This document shows, piece by piece, positions 54,101 to 63,700 of a DNA stretch of 64,000 bases. This DNA comes from Mucilaginibacter aurantiaciroseus (GTDB lineage Bacteria > Bacteroidota > Bacteroidia > Sphingobacteriales > Sphingobacteriaceae): the NCBI RefSeq assembly GCF_024055595.1, contig NZ_JAMXOF010000001.1, positions 1,488,001 to 1,552,000 of the forward strand, given 5' to 3'. The notes beneath the pieces were generated by a model. The model ran no database searches. It worked only from the letters and a program-made list of their open reading frames with translations, and was not told the DNA's origin. The position numbers were made by a program, and so were the translations under genes. Position 1 is the first letter of the stretch; every line of letters starts with the position of its first letter.

Positions 54101-55240
54101 CGACTTGATGGCAGAAAAGGTGACATTCCTTTTGCCCCAGTTTTTTATAGTGATGATACCATTCCCCTTGGTACCTATCCAAAGTTCGTCGTTAATGTCA
54201 GAGAAAGCCCTTACCGGGATATGGAACGATTGCCCATTAGGCTGCTTTTGTACGATACCAAAGTAATTTTCTTTTTTTACAATCTTTAAAATACCGTTAC
54301 CATCCGTGCCGAACCATAACAAGTTGGCAGCGTCTCTCATTAAGGAGGTGACGCGTACGTTTTGCAATACCGGGATCTGCGTTGCAATAGTGCTAACCGG
54401 TCTAAACTGTTCATCATACTCACCTATGCCCTTTGATGACCAGGCGAAAACATAATGCTGCTTAAAAAAGTCCATCGAGCGCACTTCGTGAGGCAGTTTA
54501 AGTAACTCTTGCCTTTCGAAATCATTATTGATCTTAACCAGGTTGCCATTATGGGTGGTGTAAAATACCTGGTGATTAGCCATGAAAATATTGTCTACAT
54601 CTTCTACTGCATTAAATCGCGACTGCAGTGTAAAACCGTTTGCGGTATTCTGATAGGCTTCCAGTTTACCTTTATCTTTTAATAGCCAAAGTGTGCCCTG
54701 CTCATCAAATAAGATCCGGAGCAGCATGAACTGGCCGGTACCATTCATCTTTATTTCTTCGAAAACATCTTTTACCGGGTTGTATTTCAGAATTTCGGAA
54801 CTGTTGCGCCGGGCGGCGTACACATTATCATGGTTATCAACCACAACGGTGTACCCGTTAGAAATTACTTTTTGGCGGTTGTAAAAGTAGTTGGTAAAAT
54901 CGCCTGTATTTTTATTGAATTTAGATAGGCCCTGTACAGTCCCTATCCAAATATTACGCTTTTTATCGCCGGTTATTTGGTAAATAACGTTGCTGGCTAT
55001 AGCACGCTTGTTATCATCCTTTTCGTAATTAAAAACGTGGATATTGTTGCCATCGTAAAAATTAAGCCCATCCCAGGTGCCAAACCAAATGATATTGTCA
55101 GAGTCTTGGTAAATGGTATTGATGCAGCTGTTGGATAAGCCCGTACTGTTATCAATTTGCTGATATGTGTATTGCGCCAGGCAGGTATTGCCGTAAAGCA
55201 TAGTTACAAAGGCAAACAGGGCAGCGTATAAATATTTCAT
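51110..55240 (-). CDS. Hybrid two-component system regulator (sensor kinase, receiver and AraC output in one protein)
   Basis: A 1376-residue inner-membrane sensor-regulator. Signal peptide to about 22; periplasmic beta-propeller of Reg_prop repeats (about 30-690, such as NIIWFGTWDGLNFYDG and NIWIGTVQGLSKFN); a Y_Y_Y domain (about 700-770); membrane helix about 775-800; HisKA with His837 in FFTNIAHELQTPLT; HATPase with NLLSNACKH and SSGIGLAF; receiver about 1115-1230 with phospho-Asp about 1165 in VSDIMMPDMNG; AraC-type HTH about 1270-1370. All key residues are present. HTCS proteins bind an oligosaccharide and activate a PUL. The nearest PUL is the SusCD/GH26/GH5-like one upstream, and the candidate operator lies before its susC. 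Confidence 0.95.
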   Translation of the reverse strand: MKYLYAALFAFVTMLYGNTCLAQYTYQQIDNSTGLSNSCINTIYQDSDNIIWFGTWDGLNFYDGNNIHVFNYEKDDNKRAIASNVIYQITGDKKRNIWIGTVQGLSKFNKNTGDFTNYFYNRQKVISNGYTVVVDNHDNVYAARRNSSEILKYNPVKDVFEEIKMNGTGQFMLLRILFDEQGTLWLLKDKGKLEAYQNTANGFTLQSRFNAVEDVDNIFMANHQVFYTTHNGNLVKINNDFERQELLKLPHEVRSMDFFKQHYVFAWSSKGIGEYDEQFRPVSTIATQIPVLQNVRVTSLMRDAANLLWFGTDGNGILKIVKKENYFGIVQKQPNGQSFHIPVRAFSDINDELWIGTKGNGIITIKNWGKRNVTFSAIKSFHTSVDLLDNCVYAIEKGGDGLAYIGSDAPGVTLYNLKSKQFIKWEDISNSKDYPAFGSVHCILPDKDGSVWLGLNESGLVHLKLKKNATGQVKISYLKTYHYTGNLNGPGGDVIYTIVSGNNDRLWIGCRYGGLSYFDKKKQIFTTLKAYAYERSLSNNDVLSLYLDKARRLWVGTSFGLNWIDEAAAAKTATPVFNKLYVDNGLPNNTIHAISEDERSNIWISTNKGLAKINPLSLKIVHYKESDGLQSDEFSDNAVWKDRAGVMYFGGIYGFNYFMPQNIHVSNEQPHLLISDMQFAGKNQPERGLKVLTKDGSVVNQHYILKPQDNYFELNLQPITYINSQKCQYAYFLEGSDKGWHYIGKHEKIIYNNLPPGDYTLRIKWSNGEGAWTRGITAFTVTVKQYWWLTGWAFIGYTALVLISGFLFVRYRKNKFVMEQELKMEHMLREREENLHQDQINFFTNIAHELQTPLTLILGSLERYLFKTKTSDQPKQGGNFLSIVKQEASRLHYLVHQLLEFRKAESGQLKNHYTHIDISDLLTNRAGLFNALVEQKGLDYSIHIEPGISMWMDKDKLEKIVFNLLSNACKHCDHDQYVIFSVHKAKEVGQLNVVVANSGCKLTAEEVNRLFDKFFVVDGSQRNKVSSGIGLAFTRQLVQLLHGSIHVKCENNWVSFHVNLPLKYVPQADEQITDTDKAESSSYIFNSLTAAPQINTVTVNDNNKRSMIKSLEQEEKKVILIVDDEKFIRYLLKDILSDTYIIYEASTGKEALEVIHRATPDLIVSDIMMPDMNGLELCNLIKNTSETCHIPFVLLSARATIHHMTEGYSCGADAYIPKPFQTEHLLVRIQKLLEYRSRLHQLFNNGNVAAQLDSKDVSESDKKFIEKVTRVIEDNIDQELDGAFLENALHLSKTQLYRKIKSLSDMTPTELIRNIRVQKAAALLTSSNLTVSEIFYRTGFNNKTYFFREFKRIFNCSPNEFRVQNRLPNVKASKSN

Positions 55241-55339
55241 ATGCGGTCATATAAACAGATATAGATAAATATAAACAAACCCCTGCTTTTAAAACAGCAT
55301 TGTATTTTATGAAAGAAACAAGAAGATATATTTATAACT

Positions 55340-55412
55340 GGTACACAAAGCTAACGATCGGTACGATATATCGATAATACTATTTTAACATTTATTAATG
55401 TTAAAATAGTAT
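55340..55412. promoter_or_regulatory. Perfect 16-bp palindrome and a TTGTGTACC site upstream of the hybrid regulator
   Basis: ATACTATTTTAACATT (55377-55392) and its perfect inverted copy (55397-55412) with a 4-nt loop lie between the GH gene's stop and the regulator gene. On the minus strand TTGTGTACC (55348-55340) resembles the motif before susC-2 and the lipoprotein gene. The palindrome may be a terminator of the GH5-like gene or an operator. The gap 55241-55495 shows no gene. Confidence 0.4.
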
Positions 55413-55495
55413 CACAAAACACGCCTTGACTGCATAAGAAAAGATTATCATTAACTTAACCATGTACTAATTAAATACCTATAATAGCTTGTCCC

Positions 55496-57181
55496 CTAAT
55501 TTACCGACAGAATTAATACGGTTTCCTGCCCTGCATCAAGTTTAATTTCGGGCAAGCTGATAATCTTATTTGCTAAGATAAAACCGACTATGTTTGCCAT
55601 TTCCAATGTGGATGGATTAAATTGTTGTGCCGACGGCTTTCCTGAATTCATAAACGGCACCGATATAGGGGAACTGATGCTCGCACCAGTATTATTTAAC
55701 AGGTAAATAAAATATTGGTTGTCGCATTTTACTGCCTGCGCGTGCAGCTTGCTTGCCTTTACATCAACCTGCTCAAATTTGCCCTTGCCTGCTTTGAGCA
55801 TCATATCGCTTATCATTCGTACGCCTTTAAAATATGGCGCCATTTTTTGATCGTCGAACAATTCCCACCACCAGCTCATGGGCAATACCGGCGTAGGGCT
55901 AAACATTCCATACCAAAGCCCGCGTTTAAAGTCGTAATTGGCTTCTTTGGCATACTTGGGGTCATCATCTTCCCAACGCAGGCCAAACTCGCCTACGATG
56001 TATGGTTTATGGTAGGCCTCAATATAATCCGGATAAATGGCGGGGATCTTTTCAGTGTGTTTATAAATGTGTTTTTGATTAATATCCAAGTAGGCCAAGG
56101 CATTCATACCTGCTATATCCCGATGGGATACACTTGTGGTAACTAAATGCTGATAAGGGTCGGTATCTTTTAAATATCTGCTCATATCATCATGCCACTG
56201 GGTTACATACTGGTGCGCGATTAATATACTGTCCTGCTTATTAAATACCGCGTTATCCACCTCATTAAAAAACTCGATAGCCGCAATATTGGTACTATAT
56301 CCCCAACGGGCAATAACATATCGCAACTTGTTTTTGTACTTATTTTTTGCCGCCGTCATGCTAAAAAAGTCCGAAGGTTTTTTAGCCGGGCCGCCATTCA
56401 CCTGGTTATATGGGCTGTTCTTCCAACCGCCATCTTCCATCAGGTGACCATGCCAATCCAGTGTTAGCATAAAGTATAGGCCCAATGAATCTGTCAGGCG
56501 CACCAGGTGGTCCATCTTTTGCAGTGCTCCGGGGTTAAAATACTCGTCGGTATTGTTATAGCGCATGGTAGACCGCACCTTTTGCCATTCCAGCGGCATG
56601 TTCCAGTAACACATCCACGTGCGGAAAAAATTAGCCCCGTTTCTTGACAAGGTTGGCAGCAGGTAATCGTAATTAAACTTTTGATTTTCGAACGACCGCG
56701 CCTCCCAGGCAATATTTTCCCCTATTCCACGGAACAGTTCGCCGTTGTCAAATTTGAAAGTCCACAGATCATTTTTATGCAAAAACCCTTTTCGGGTTGA
56801 TGCCAGTACGATAAATTTTGCCTTTTCGCTTTCCTCACTCAGGCCTTTTGCTTTGAGACTGAAGTAATAGCTAAAGGTACCTGTTTCCTGCGCGGCAAAC
56901 CTCGCCTTCCACGCGGATGCCTTCGTACCGCTCTTTTCAAAATAACACGGCAGCACCAATGGCTTACCCGAAGGACTGGTGATCACCATATCCAAGCTGA
57001 TATCCTGCTGATCGAAAGGGTTTGAGTACGGAGCAGATAAATTAATATCCCACTCCGCTTTCTCAAACTCAACTGTTTTTTGATTGAGCAACCGGTAACT
57101 GATACTTTTTCGTTGTGCCCCTACGGGGCTAAAAAGCAAAGTAAAACACAACAATAAGGATATCCGATAAAAAACTATCAT
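55496..57181 (-). CDS. DUF5060-containing glycoside hydrolase (GH5-like clan A)
   Basis: A 561-residue secreted protein (signal cleaved after GAQ, about 23). An N-terminal beta-sandwich of DUF5060 type (about 30-130, EFEKAEWDINLSAPYSNPF) precedes a TIM-barrel of cellulase-like clan GH-A (about 140-470). The acid/base is Glu307 in AIEFFNEVDN and the nucleophile Glu398 in YIVGEFGLRWED. Similar DUF5060 proteins act on beta-mannans and other hemicelluloses; the exact substrate is not visible. It lies 33 bp after the GH26 gene, whose mannan-type activity supports a beta-mannoside substrate. Confidence 0.83.
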   Translation of the reverse strand: MIVFYRISLLLCFTLLFSPVGAQRKSISYRLLNQKTVEFEKAEWDINLSAPYSNPFDQQDISLDMVITSPSGKPLVLPCYFEKSGTKASAWKARFAAQETGTFSYYFSLKAKGLSEESEKAKFIVLASTRKGFLHKNDLWTFKFDNGELFRGIGENIAWEARSFENQKFNYDYLLPTLSRNGANFFRTWMCYWNMPLEWQKVRSTMRYNNTDEYFNPGALQKMDHLVRLTDSLGLYFMLTLDWHGHLMEDGGWKNSPYNQVNGGPAKKPSDFFSMTAAKNKYKNKLRYVIARWGYSTNIAAIEFFNEVDNAVFNKQDSILIAHQYVTQWHDDMSRYLKDTDPYQHLVTTSVSHRDIAGMNALAYLDINQKHIYKHTEKIPAIYPDYIEAYHKPYIVGEFGLRWEDDDPKYAKEANYDFKRGLWYGMFSPTPVLPMSWWWELFDDQKMAPYFKGVRMISDMMLKAGKGKFEQVDVKASKLHAQAVKCDNQYFIYLLNNTGASISSPISVPFMNSGKPSAQQFNPSTLEMANIVGFILANKIISLPEIKLDAGQETVLILSVN

Positions 57182-57214
57182 TCAGCAATTTAATATATTT
57201 CAACACAATTATAT

Positions 57215-58267
57215 TTAGTTCCAACCAGGCATTCCATCTAACGATACTACGTTTGGTGCACTGTAAAGTGCCTTGATCTGTGCATCGGTATTTTTATCAT
57301 AGGTTAACTCGCTCCAACTCATAAAGAAGGCCCACTTAGGCTGGGTGTATAAAATATCTGATGTTGGCAGCTTATCACATTCGCCTATGGCAATGGGTTT
57401 ACCTTTGGCCATATTCACCATAATATCATACTTGGCTTTAGTGTAGCTGTTGCCGTCATATATGTCAAGTGCCGCAATATCCCAATACGCATTACCGGGG
57501 TTATAGCTATTTACATCATCGCCAAGGCTGCCAAAATCCTGCACATCCCAAACCCAAATCAAGTTGGTTAGCTTTTTAGTATTGGTCATATAATCATGCA
57601 ACATTTGGTATAGCTTGCGGGTACCGGCGGCACCGGGCCTGCCTCCCCACCAAAAGCTACCCTGGTTCATTTCGTGATAAGGGCGCCAAAGCACTTCTAC
57701 ATTCTGGTCTTTTAACTTCTGCAGGTAAACGCAAACTTCATCAACCAAGGCTTTCCATTTGATATTGATGGGTGTGCCATCGGTGGTTAGTTCGGTCCAT
57801 TGTGCATCGGTAAGTTTGCTTAATACACCATTGCTGTCAAAGCCGCAAGGCTGTGCAAGCGCCGGGTTGCAAGAGTGCCACATAATATTCACCATTACGC
57901 CTTTTTTATATTGTTTGGCAGCTTCATTGATCATCAATTGGCGGTTATTAATATTATCTGCCTGAAACAGAAAATCACCACTCCACATGCCCGGATATTT
58001 ACCGGTTGTGGTAAAGATCTTGTCCGTCCATACCGCCGGGGTAACGTTTGGTTCGCGGTTGTGGATACCCGACATCGTTTTTGTACCCGCTATGCTGTAT
58101 AAATACTTCAGCGTTTTAAACGGCGTTTGGGGGACGATAACAACCGGGTCGGTTTTTGGCGGATCAACAGCTGGCGGGGCTGTTTCGCCACCTTTGCTGC
58201 ATCTTACAATTGTAAATAAAATAATGGCCGCAAACAGGCATATAACAGGGAAATATCTCTTTTTCAT
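57215..58267 (-). CDS. GH26 lipoprotein, probable endo-beta-mannanase
   Basis: A 350-residue lipoprotein with start at 58267 (MKKRYFPVICLFAAIILFTI, lipid Cys23); a frame open 14 codons further upstream is rejected because the signal sits here. The GH26 barrel follows a Pro-rich linker, with acid/base Glu199 in LWRPYHEMNQGSFWWGG and nucleophile Glu296 in PIAIGECDKL, plus SGIHNREP near the start. GH26 enzymes cleave beta-1,4-mannan, with some beta-1,3-xylan or lichenan exceptions. It is part of the susC-2 operon. Confidence 0.92.
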   Translation of the reverse strand: MKKRYFPVICLFAAIILFTIVRCSKGGETAPPAVDPPKTDPVVIVPQTPFKTLKYLYSIAGTKTMSGIHNREPNVTPAVWTDKIFTTTGKYPGMWSGDFLFQADNINNRQLMINEAAKQYKKGVMVNIMWHSCNPALAQPCGFDSNGVLSKLTDAQWTELTTDGTPINIKWKALVDEVCVYLQKLKDQNVEVLWRPYHEMNQGSFWWGGRPGAAGTRKLYQMLHDYMTNTKKLTNLIWVWDVQDFGSLGDDVNSYNPGNAYWDIAALDIYDGNSYTKAKYDIMVNMAKGKPIAIGECDKLPTSDILYTQPKWAFFMSWSELTYDKNTDAQIKALYSAPNVVSLDGMPGWN

Positions 58268-58340
58268 AAGGTCTGCAATGAATAATGTCAACACTTTTAA
58301 TTTTTTCAAAACACTATAATCTTTATTAATAGCTTCTTAA

Positions 58341-59255
58341 CTACTGCTTTTTAACATTCACCCAAAGTTTGTAAGGCCTTTTAACGATCTTATCAAAATC
58401 TGAATAGATATTACCATAGTCATCTGCACCTGCCAGTGTAAATACAAAGGCATTATCTGTTATGACTTTGGTTAAACCGTTACCCAAAGCTGTTGTGCCG
58501 GCAGCATCATACGTACAGGTCGTGGAAGTACCATTCGGAAAGGTGAACACAATGGTGTTGTTGCTGTAGTTGTGCAGCCATTTGCCCTCACCTTTCGGGA
58601 TAACACGGTACTTCGCATTCACATCGGTAACCGGGTTTTTCGAGTAAACAAAATCGGCATATAAACCATCGGCACCTGCGGAGTTCACAACAGTACCTTG
58701 TGTATTACCATCGGCTGTTACACCTGTATAAGTAAAGGTTAAGGTGTTATCATACTCTTGCGCGGGGCCGGCAGCCGGCCAAACCGACTTGGTTGCTATG
58801 TTAAATACCGAGCCACCGCCATATTGCGGGCCGGTACCGCCATACACGGTATAATCCTGTATTTTGAAAGTGCCTAAAAGCGCCTCGTTAAACGGCTGGA
58901 TGACGACCGTCCATTCACGGGTCTCGCCGGTTTCGGACGTCACGGTGTATTTCGCCTCGTTATTTGACGATGCAAAGTTGATAGCATTGCCGGATGCCGG
59001 GGATACCGTTGCTTTATAAGATGTTTGGATAGTGGGCTTTACCGCATCAAAGGCCGTACCGGTTTGCACCAACACCCTAACAATTACTTTAGCGTTTGCT
59101 CTGTCAACCACGGCAGGGCCAACCTGCACAAGGCCGTCACCAAGCGATACGGCCTCAATAGCCCGCTCATGGCTTCTGACGCCGGCGGCAGGGTCTTTCT
59201 TACAGGCCGTAAGAAAAAGAATTGCGATGATGAATATATAATTTATACTTTTCAT
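58341..59255 (-). CDS. DUF5018-like surface lipoprotein, probable glycan-binding protein
   Basis: A 304-residue lipoprotein (lipid Cys18 in FLTACKKD). The N-terminal half shows a DUF5018-like beta-sandwich pattern: IVRVLVQTGTAFDAVKPTIQ, SYKATVSPASG, YTVTSETGETREWTVVI. The second half (about 130-304) is a beta-rich domain with YTVYGGTGPQYGGGS and YKLWVNVKKQ. Proteins in this position, after susD in a PUL, are usually surface glycan-binding proteins. I cannot name the ligand. Gaps are 13 bp to susD-2 and 31 bp to the longest GH26 frame. Confidence 0.75.
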   Translation of the reverse strand: MKSINYIFIIAILFLTACKKDPAAGVRSHERAIEAVSLGDGLVQVGPAVVDRANAKVIVRVLVQTGTAFDAVKPTIQTSYKATVSPASGNAINFASSNNEAKYTVTSETGETREWTVVIQPFNEALLGTFKIQDYTVYGGTGPQYGGGSVFNIATKSVWPAAGPAQEYDNTLTFTYTGVTADGNTQGTVVNSAGADGLYADFVYSKNPVTDVNAKYRVIPKGEGKWLHNYSNNTIVFTFPNGTSTTCTYDAAGTTALGNGLTKVITDNAFVFTLAGADDYGNIYSDFDKIVKRPYKLWVNVKKQ

Positions 59256-59268
59256 GTCAGTTGATTTA

Positions 59269-60774
59269 TTAGTTGTTTAAATTAGGGTTCCGGTCAACCT
59301 CTGATTGCGGAATAGGGAAAAAGTAGCCGTCGCCGGTGATGGTTTTGCCATACTTTTGTACCAGTATTTTTTCCATATTATTGGTCCTGCGCAGGTCAAA
59401 CAGGCGCTGGCCTTCAAAGCAAAGCTCCCAGGAACGTTCCTGTAACACGGCATCCCTAAACTGCTGAACAGATAATCCCGGAGGAAGATCGCCTAGGCCG
59501 GCACGGGTGCGAATAGCCTTAACCGCTGCATAACCCTCTGCAGTTGGGCCGCTGGCCTCTGCGTAAACCAATAACACGTCAGAATACCTTAGTATTGGCG
59601 TATTACAGCTGGTTTGATCGCCGGCCTGCCATCCCGAGTCATTAAATTTATTACTGAACGGGCGGGTATAAGCATCAGTAATACTTAAATTTTGCGTTGG
59701 GCCCGTGCCCGAGTTACCGCCATTTACATCTTTAATTGTTGATATGATCAGTAAGTTCTTACGATTATCATTCGCATCAAAGCTGTTATATAAAGCAGCC
59801 TCGGTCAAAAACTCGTTAAACCCACCCGGTACGAAAACGTTGTTCGGCAGCCTAAAATTAATGTTCGGCATAAACATTTTTGGCAATTTGGAATATAAGC
59901 CTTCATTGGTACCTGTACGGTCCGTTGAGGCATCCCATAAATGCTCGGGACCAGCTTTTTTATTTACATCATATATTGATACCAAATCGGGATCTAAACC
60001 GTATGCCGATTGTTTATTGATAACCATACTCGAGTATTCTTTAGCTTTAACATACATTTCATCGGCATTGGTCACAAAATCATAACCCGGGGCGTTGGAA
60101 GATTTACCGGATGCTAAAGTTAAATACACTTTTGATAATAAACCCCAGGCACCTACCTGGTTTACACGGCCCAAACGCCTTACCTGGTCTGTCTTAGCTG
60201 TAGCTTTGGTCAAATCGTCTATGATCTGATCATAAATAACTTTCATCGATGATTTTGGCAAATTAGTTTTGCTTGGGTCATCAACGGGCTCCAGGTGCAT
60301 AGGCACTGCACCAAATAACCTAACCAGGTTAAAATAATGCAGGGCGCGTAAGGCGTAAGCCTCGCCTACTACTTCGTTACGTGAGGTCTCGCTCATGGTG
60401 GCAATGGCAGGCACGTAAGTAATAACCAGGTTAGCCCTGTTAATGCCTACATAAGGCAATTGAAAACCGGGGCGCAAGCTTGCATTTACCGGGGATACAG
60501 ATAATTTATCCAACAAAACATTGTCGGCACTTTTACCGGCCGCTATTTCAATATCCTCTGTCGGTGCCTCTGTCAAGGTAATAAAATTGCGCGCGTAATA
60601 ATCCAGATCGGGCAATATTGAATAGGCATATATTAAGGCAGAATTTGCATCAGCCTCGGTTTTGTAAAAATTTGCTGTGGAAAGGAAACCGTAAGGTTTT
60701 TCTTCCAGCTGCTTTTTGCAGGCAGTGAACGAAGTGGCTGCCACAATCAGCGCTATATATTTTAAATTTTTCAT
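59269..60774 (-). CDS. SusD/RagB-family glycan-binding lipoprotein
   Basis: A 501-residue lipoprotein from the ATG at 60774 (MKNLKYIALIVAATSFTACK, lipid Cys19). Family signatures: the N-terminal KPYGFLSTANFYKTEADANSA, the TPR-like GEAYALRALHYFNLVRLFGAVPMHLE, ILRYSDVLLVYAEA, and the end RSWELCFEGQRLFDLRRTNN and YFFPIPQSEVDRNPNLN. It acts as the lid of the adjacent SusC-type transporter. With GH26 and a GH5-like enzyme in the same operon, a beta-mannan-type oligosaccharide is the likely cargo. Confidence 0.94.
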   Translation of the reverse strand: MKNLKYIALIVAATSFTACKKQLEEKPYGFLSTANFYKTEADANSALIYAYSILPDLDYYARNFITLTEAPTEDIEIAAGKSADNVLLDKLSVSPVNASLRPGFQLPYVGINRANLVITYVPAIATMSETSRNEVVGEAYALRALHYFNLVRLFGAVPMHLEPVDDPSKTNLPKSSMKVIYDQIIDDLTKATAKTDQVRRLGRVNQVGAWGLLSKVYLTLASGKSSNAPGYDFVTNADEMYVKAKEYSSMVINKQSAYGLDPDLVSIYDVNKKAGPEHLWDASTDRTGTNEGLYSKLPKMFMPNINFRLPNNVFVPGGFNEFLTEAALYNSFDANDNRKNLLIISTIKDVNGGNSGTGPTQNLSITDAYTRPFSNKFNDSGWQAGDQTSCNTPILRYSDVLLVYAEASGPTAEGYAAVKAIRTRAGLGDLPPGLSVQQFRDAVLQERSWELCFEGQRLFDLRRTNNMEKILVQKYGKTITGDGYFFPIPQSEVDRNPNLNN

Positions 60775-60795
60775 GTTTGATCTCATCTTTAAAAA

Positions 60796-63700
60796 TTAGA
60801 AACTAACGTTTAGTCCAAGTGAAAATGCCCTCGGTTTACGGTAATTACCGTCAAACTGGCCGTTTTCCTGTACTTCTGGGTCAAAACTTGGGTTAAACTT
60901 GGTAAAAGTGTACAGGTTGTTGCCAGAAAAATAAATCCGCAGGTTTGAGATACCCTTAATGGTATTTGGCTTAAAGGTATAACCCAGGTTAACATTCTGG
61001 ATCCGCAGAAACGAACCATCCTCTACGTACCAATCTGATGCGTAATTAACCCTTGTTGAATTAACGCTTGGGTAGGTTGTGCTTGGATTATCGGGTGTCC
61101 AGCGTTGTAATTGCGCGCTTGGCGTAAACTTCGAGAAGTTGAACACATCGTTACCCTTTACACCGTATACCTGTGCCGACAGATCAAAGCCGACATATTT
61201 TAGCGAGGTGTTAAAGCTGTACGTAAAATCAGGATTAGGGTTACCGATAATATATTTACCGTTTTGGCCAACAGGAAGCGGGCCACCGGCAATATACCGA
61301 ATATCGCCTGCGCGTTGTACCGTACCATCAACCGGTGATACACCACCTGTTTGTTGAATAATGCCACCATAATGGTAACCTGCAAATACCAATGCCGGCT
61401 GGCCGTTGATGTAGTAGTTTAGCGGTGCACGGATAGCCTCGATATCGCCACCGGCCGCCTCTACAGAATTACCGCCGCCAATTTGCAACACTTTATTACG
61501 GTTAAGACTGAAAATACCACCTAAACTCCACTGTAATTTACCGGTCAGGATTTGTGCGTTGGCACCTAATTCAAAACCTTTATTATCTATCACACCATCG
61601 TTGATCTGGATAACGCTATAGCCAGACGATAACGCGATCTGGTTCAGTCGAAGCAGGTCGGTAGTATGTTTGTAGTAATAATCGGCAGTGATTGTAAAGC
61701 GCTGGTCAAATAAACCTAAGTCGATACCTAAGTCCATCTGGCGCGTTGTTTCCCATTTTAGGCTATTATTACCCAAACCATTAAAAACTTTACCGTTTAC
61801 ATTAGATCCGTCGTTGAAGAACGGAGGGCCGTAACCGGTTTGAAAGCCGCCATCGGTAAAGTACTTATAGCTACCTAACAATGATAATGACTGGTATGGA
61901 GAGATTCCCTGGTTACCAACAATACCATAACTACCGCGTAGTTTTAATTCAGATACCTGCGGAATGGCTTTCATAAAAGCTTCTTCGTTAACCTTCCAGG
62001 CAACGGCACCACTCGGGAAAAATGCGTATTTATTATTTGCACCAAACTTTGATGAACCATCCGTTCTGCCGGTAAAGGTGAACAGGTAACGGTTTAAAAA
62101 TGTATAGTTGAAACGTCCGTAATATGACTCTAACACCGTGCGGGTGGCATTATTATTAACCATGTAAGTAGTGGCGCCTGCAATATTCTCATTTTTCAGG
62201 ATATCGTTCACAAAGCCTTGGCCTTGTATGTTTGATGTACGTACCGTGGTATTTTCGTAACTGGTACCTGCCACAAAATTAACGTGGTGTTTGGTGCCCA
62301 GGTCGCGGTCATAGGTCAGGAAGTTTTCAACGATCATATGGTTGGCACTGTAATTATCAACCACACCAAACCCCTGGAACTGGTAACCCGTGCCTGTAGC
62401 ATCACGCGGCTGGTAGTTATCACCTATCGAGTTACCATAGGTGTTGCTAATTCGGCTACGCAGGTTTAACCCTTTGATGATATCCCAGCTGATAAAAGCC
62501 GAAGATAAAATGTCGATAGTTTTGCTTTTGTTAAGTACCTCATTAGCAATTTGCAACGGGTTGCCGTAATCGTTAGAACCTATATGGAAGTAAGTACCAT
62601 CCGGGTTTAGTGCCGGGAAAATGATATTACGGTCAACCGATAGGCCTTGCCCATAGTTTTTTGCCCAGGTAGAAATAATGTTGACACCCAAGGTCACATT
62701 CCTTTTTAACTTTTGCTCCAGGTTAACGCGGCCCACATATTTTTCGTAGCCGTTTTTGATAGCAAGACCCTGCTCATTATAGTAATTACCTGATACCGAG
62801 TATTTGGTAGTTTCTGTACCGCCATCGGCAGATAAGGTATAGCTTTGCGATACCGGGTTACGGTAAACAAGATCTGCCCAGTTGGTATTGTAAGGCCATG
62901 GTTTTTTGCTTGGGTCAATGCCTCTTAGTTCTGCAATCGATGGGTAGTAAGTACCACCAATGTTTTGGCCTACATACTGTGCGGCCTCGCCACCATTCTG
63001 GCGCGACTCGTTATTTAACGTGGCTACATCAACCGGGTCATGAAAAACATCCAGTTTATTGCCTAATGTAGATACGGTAGTTAAAGCGTTTAAGGTAATA
63101 CGCGCCTGGCCTGTTTTGCCCCTGCGTGTTGTGATCAAGATAACCCCGTTTGCACCACGAGAACCGTAGATAGACGCCGATGATGCATCTTTCAATACTT
63201 CTATCGATTCGATATCATCCGGATTAACTTGCTTAATGTTACCGGCATCGCCTAACGGGATCCCGTCGACAACAACCAAAGCATTGGCACCACTACGCGA
63301 GCCTAAACCTCTTACGCGGATTGTTGCACCCGCGCCCGGTTGGCCCGATGGCGCAATAACCTGTACACCTGGAATTTTGCCTTGCAGCAGTTGGTCAACA
63401 CTACCTGATGGGGTGCGGTTAAGATCGCTCCCTTTAATGGAACCTACCGAACCGGTAACGTCGCTCTTTTTGGTTGTACCGTAACCCACCACTACAACCT
63501 CGTTAAGGTCGCGCGATGCATTTTGCATGGTTACCTGTAATTTTGTTTGATTAGGGCCTGCAGCAATTTCCAGCGTTTGCATCCCGATGAACGAGAATAC
63601 CAGGGTGTTGTTACCTGCTGTTAAGTCAAGTTTAAATTCGCCCTTAACATTAGTAACAGTATTTACCGCTGTGCCATTCAGCTTTACAGTAACGCCGGGT

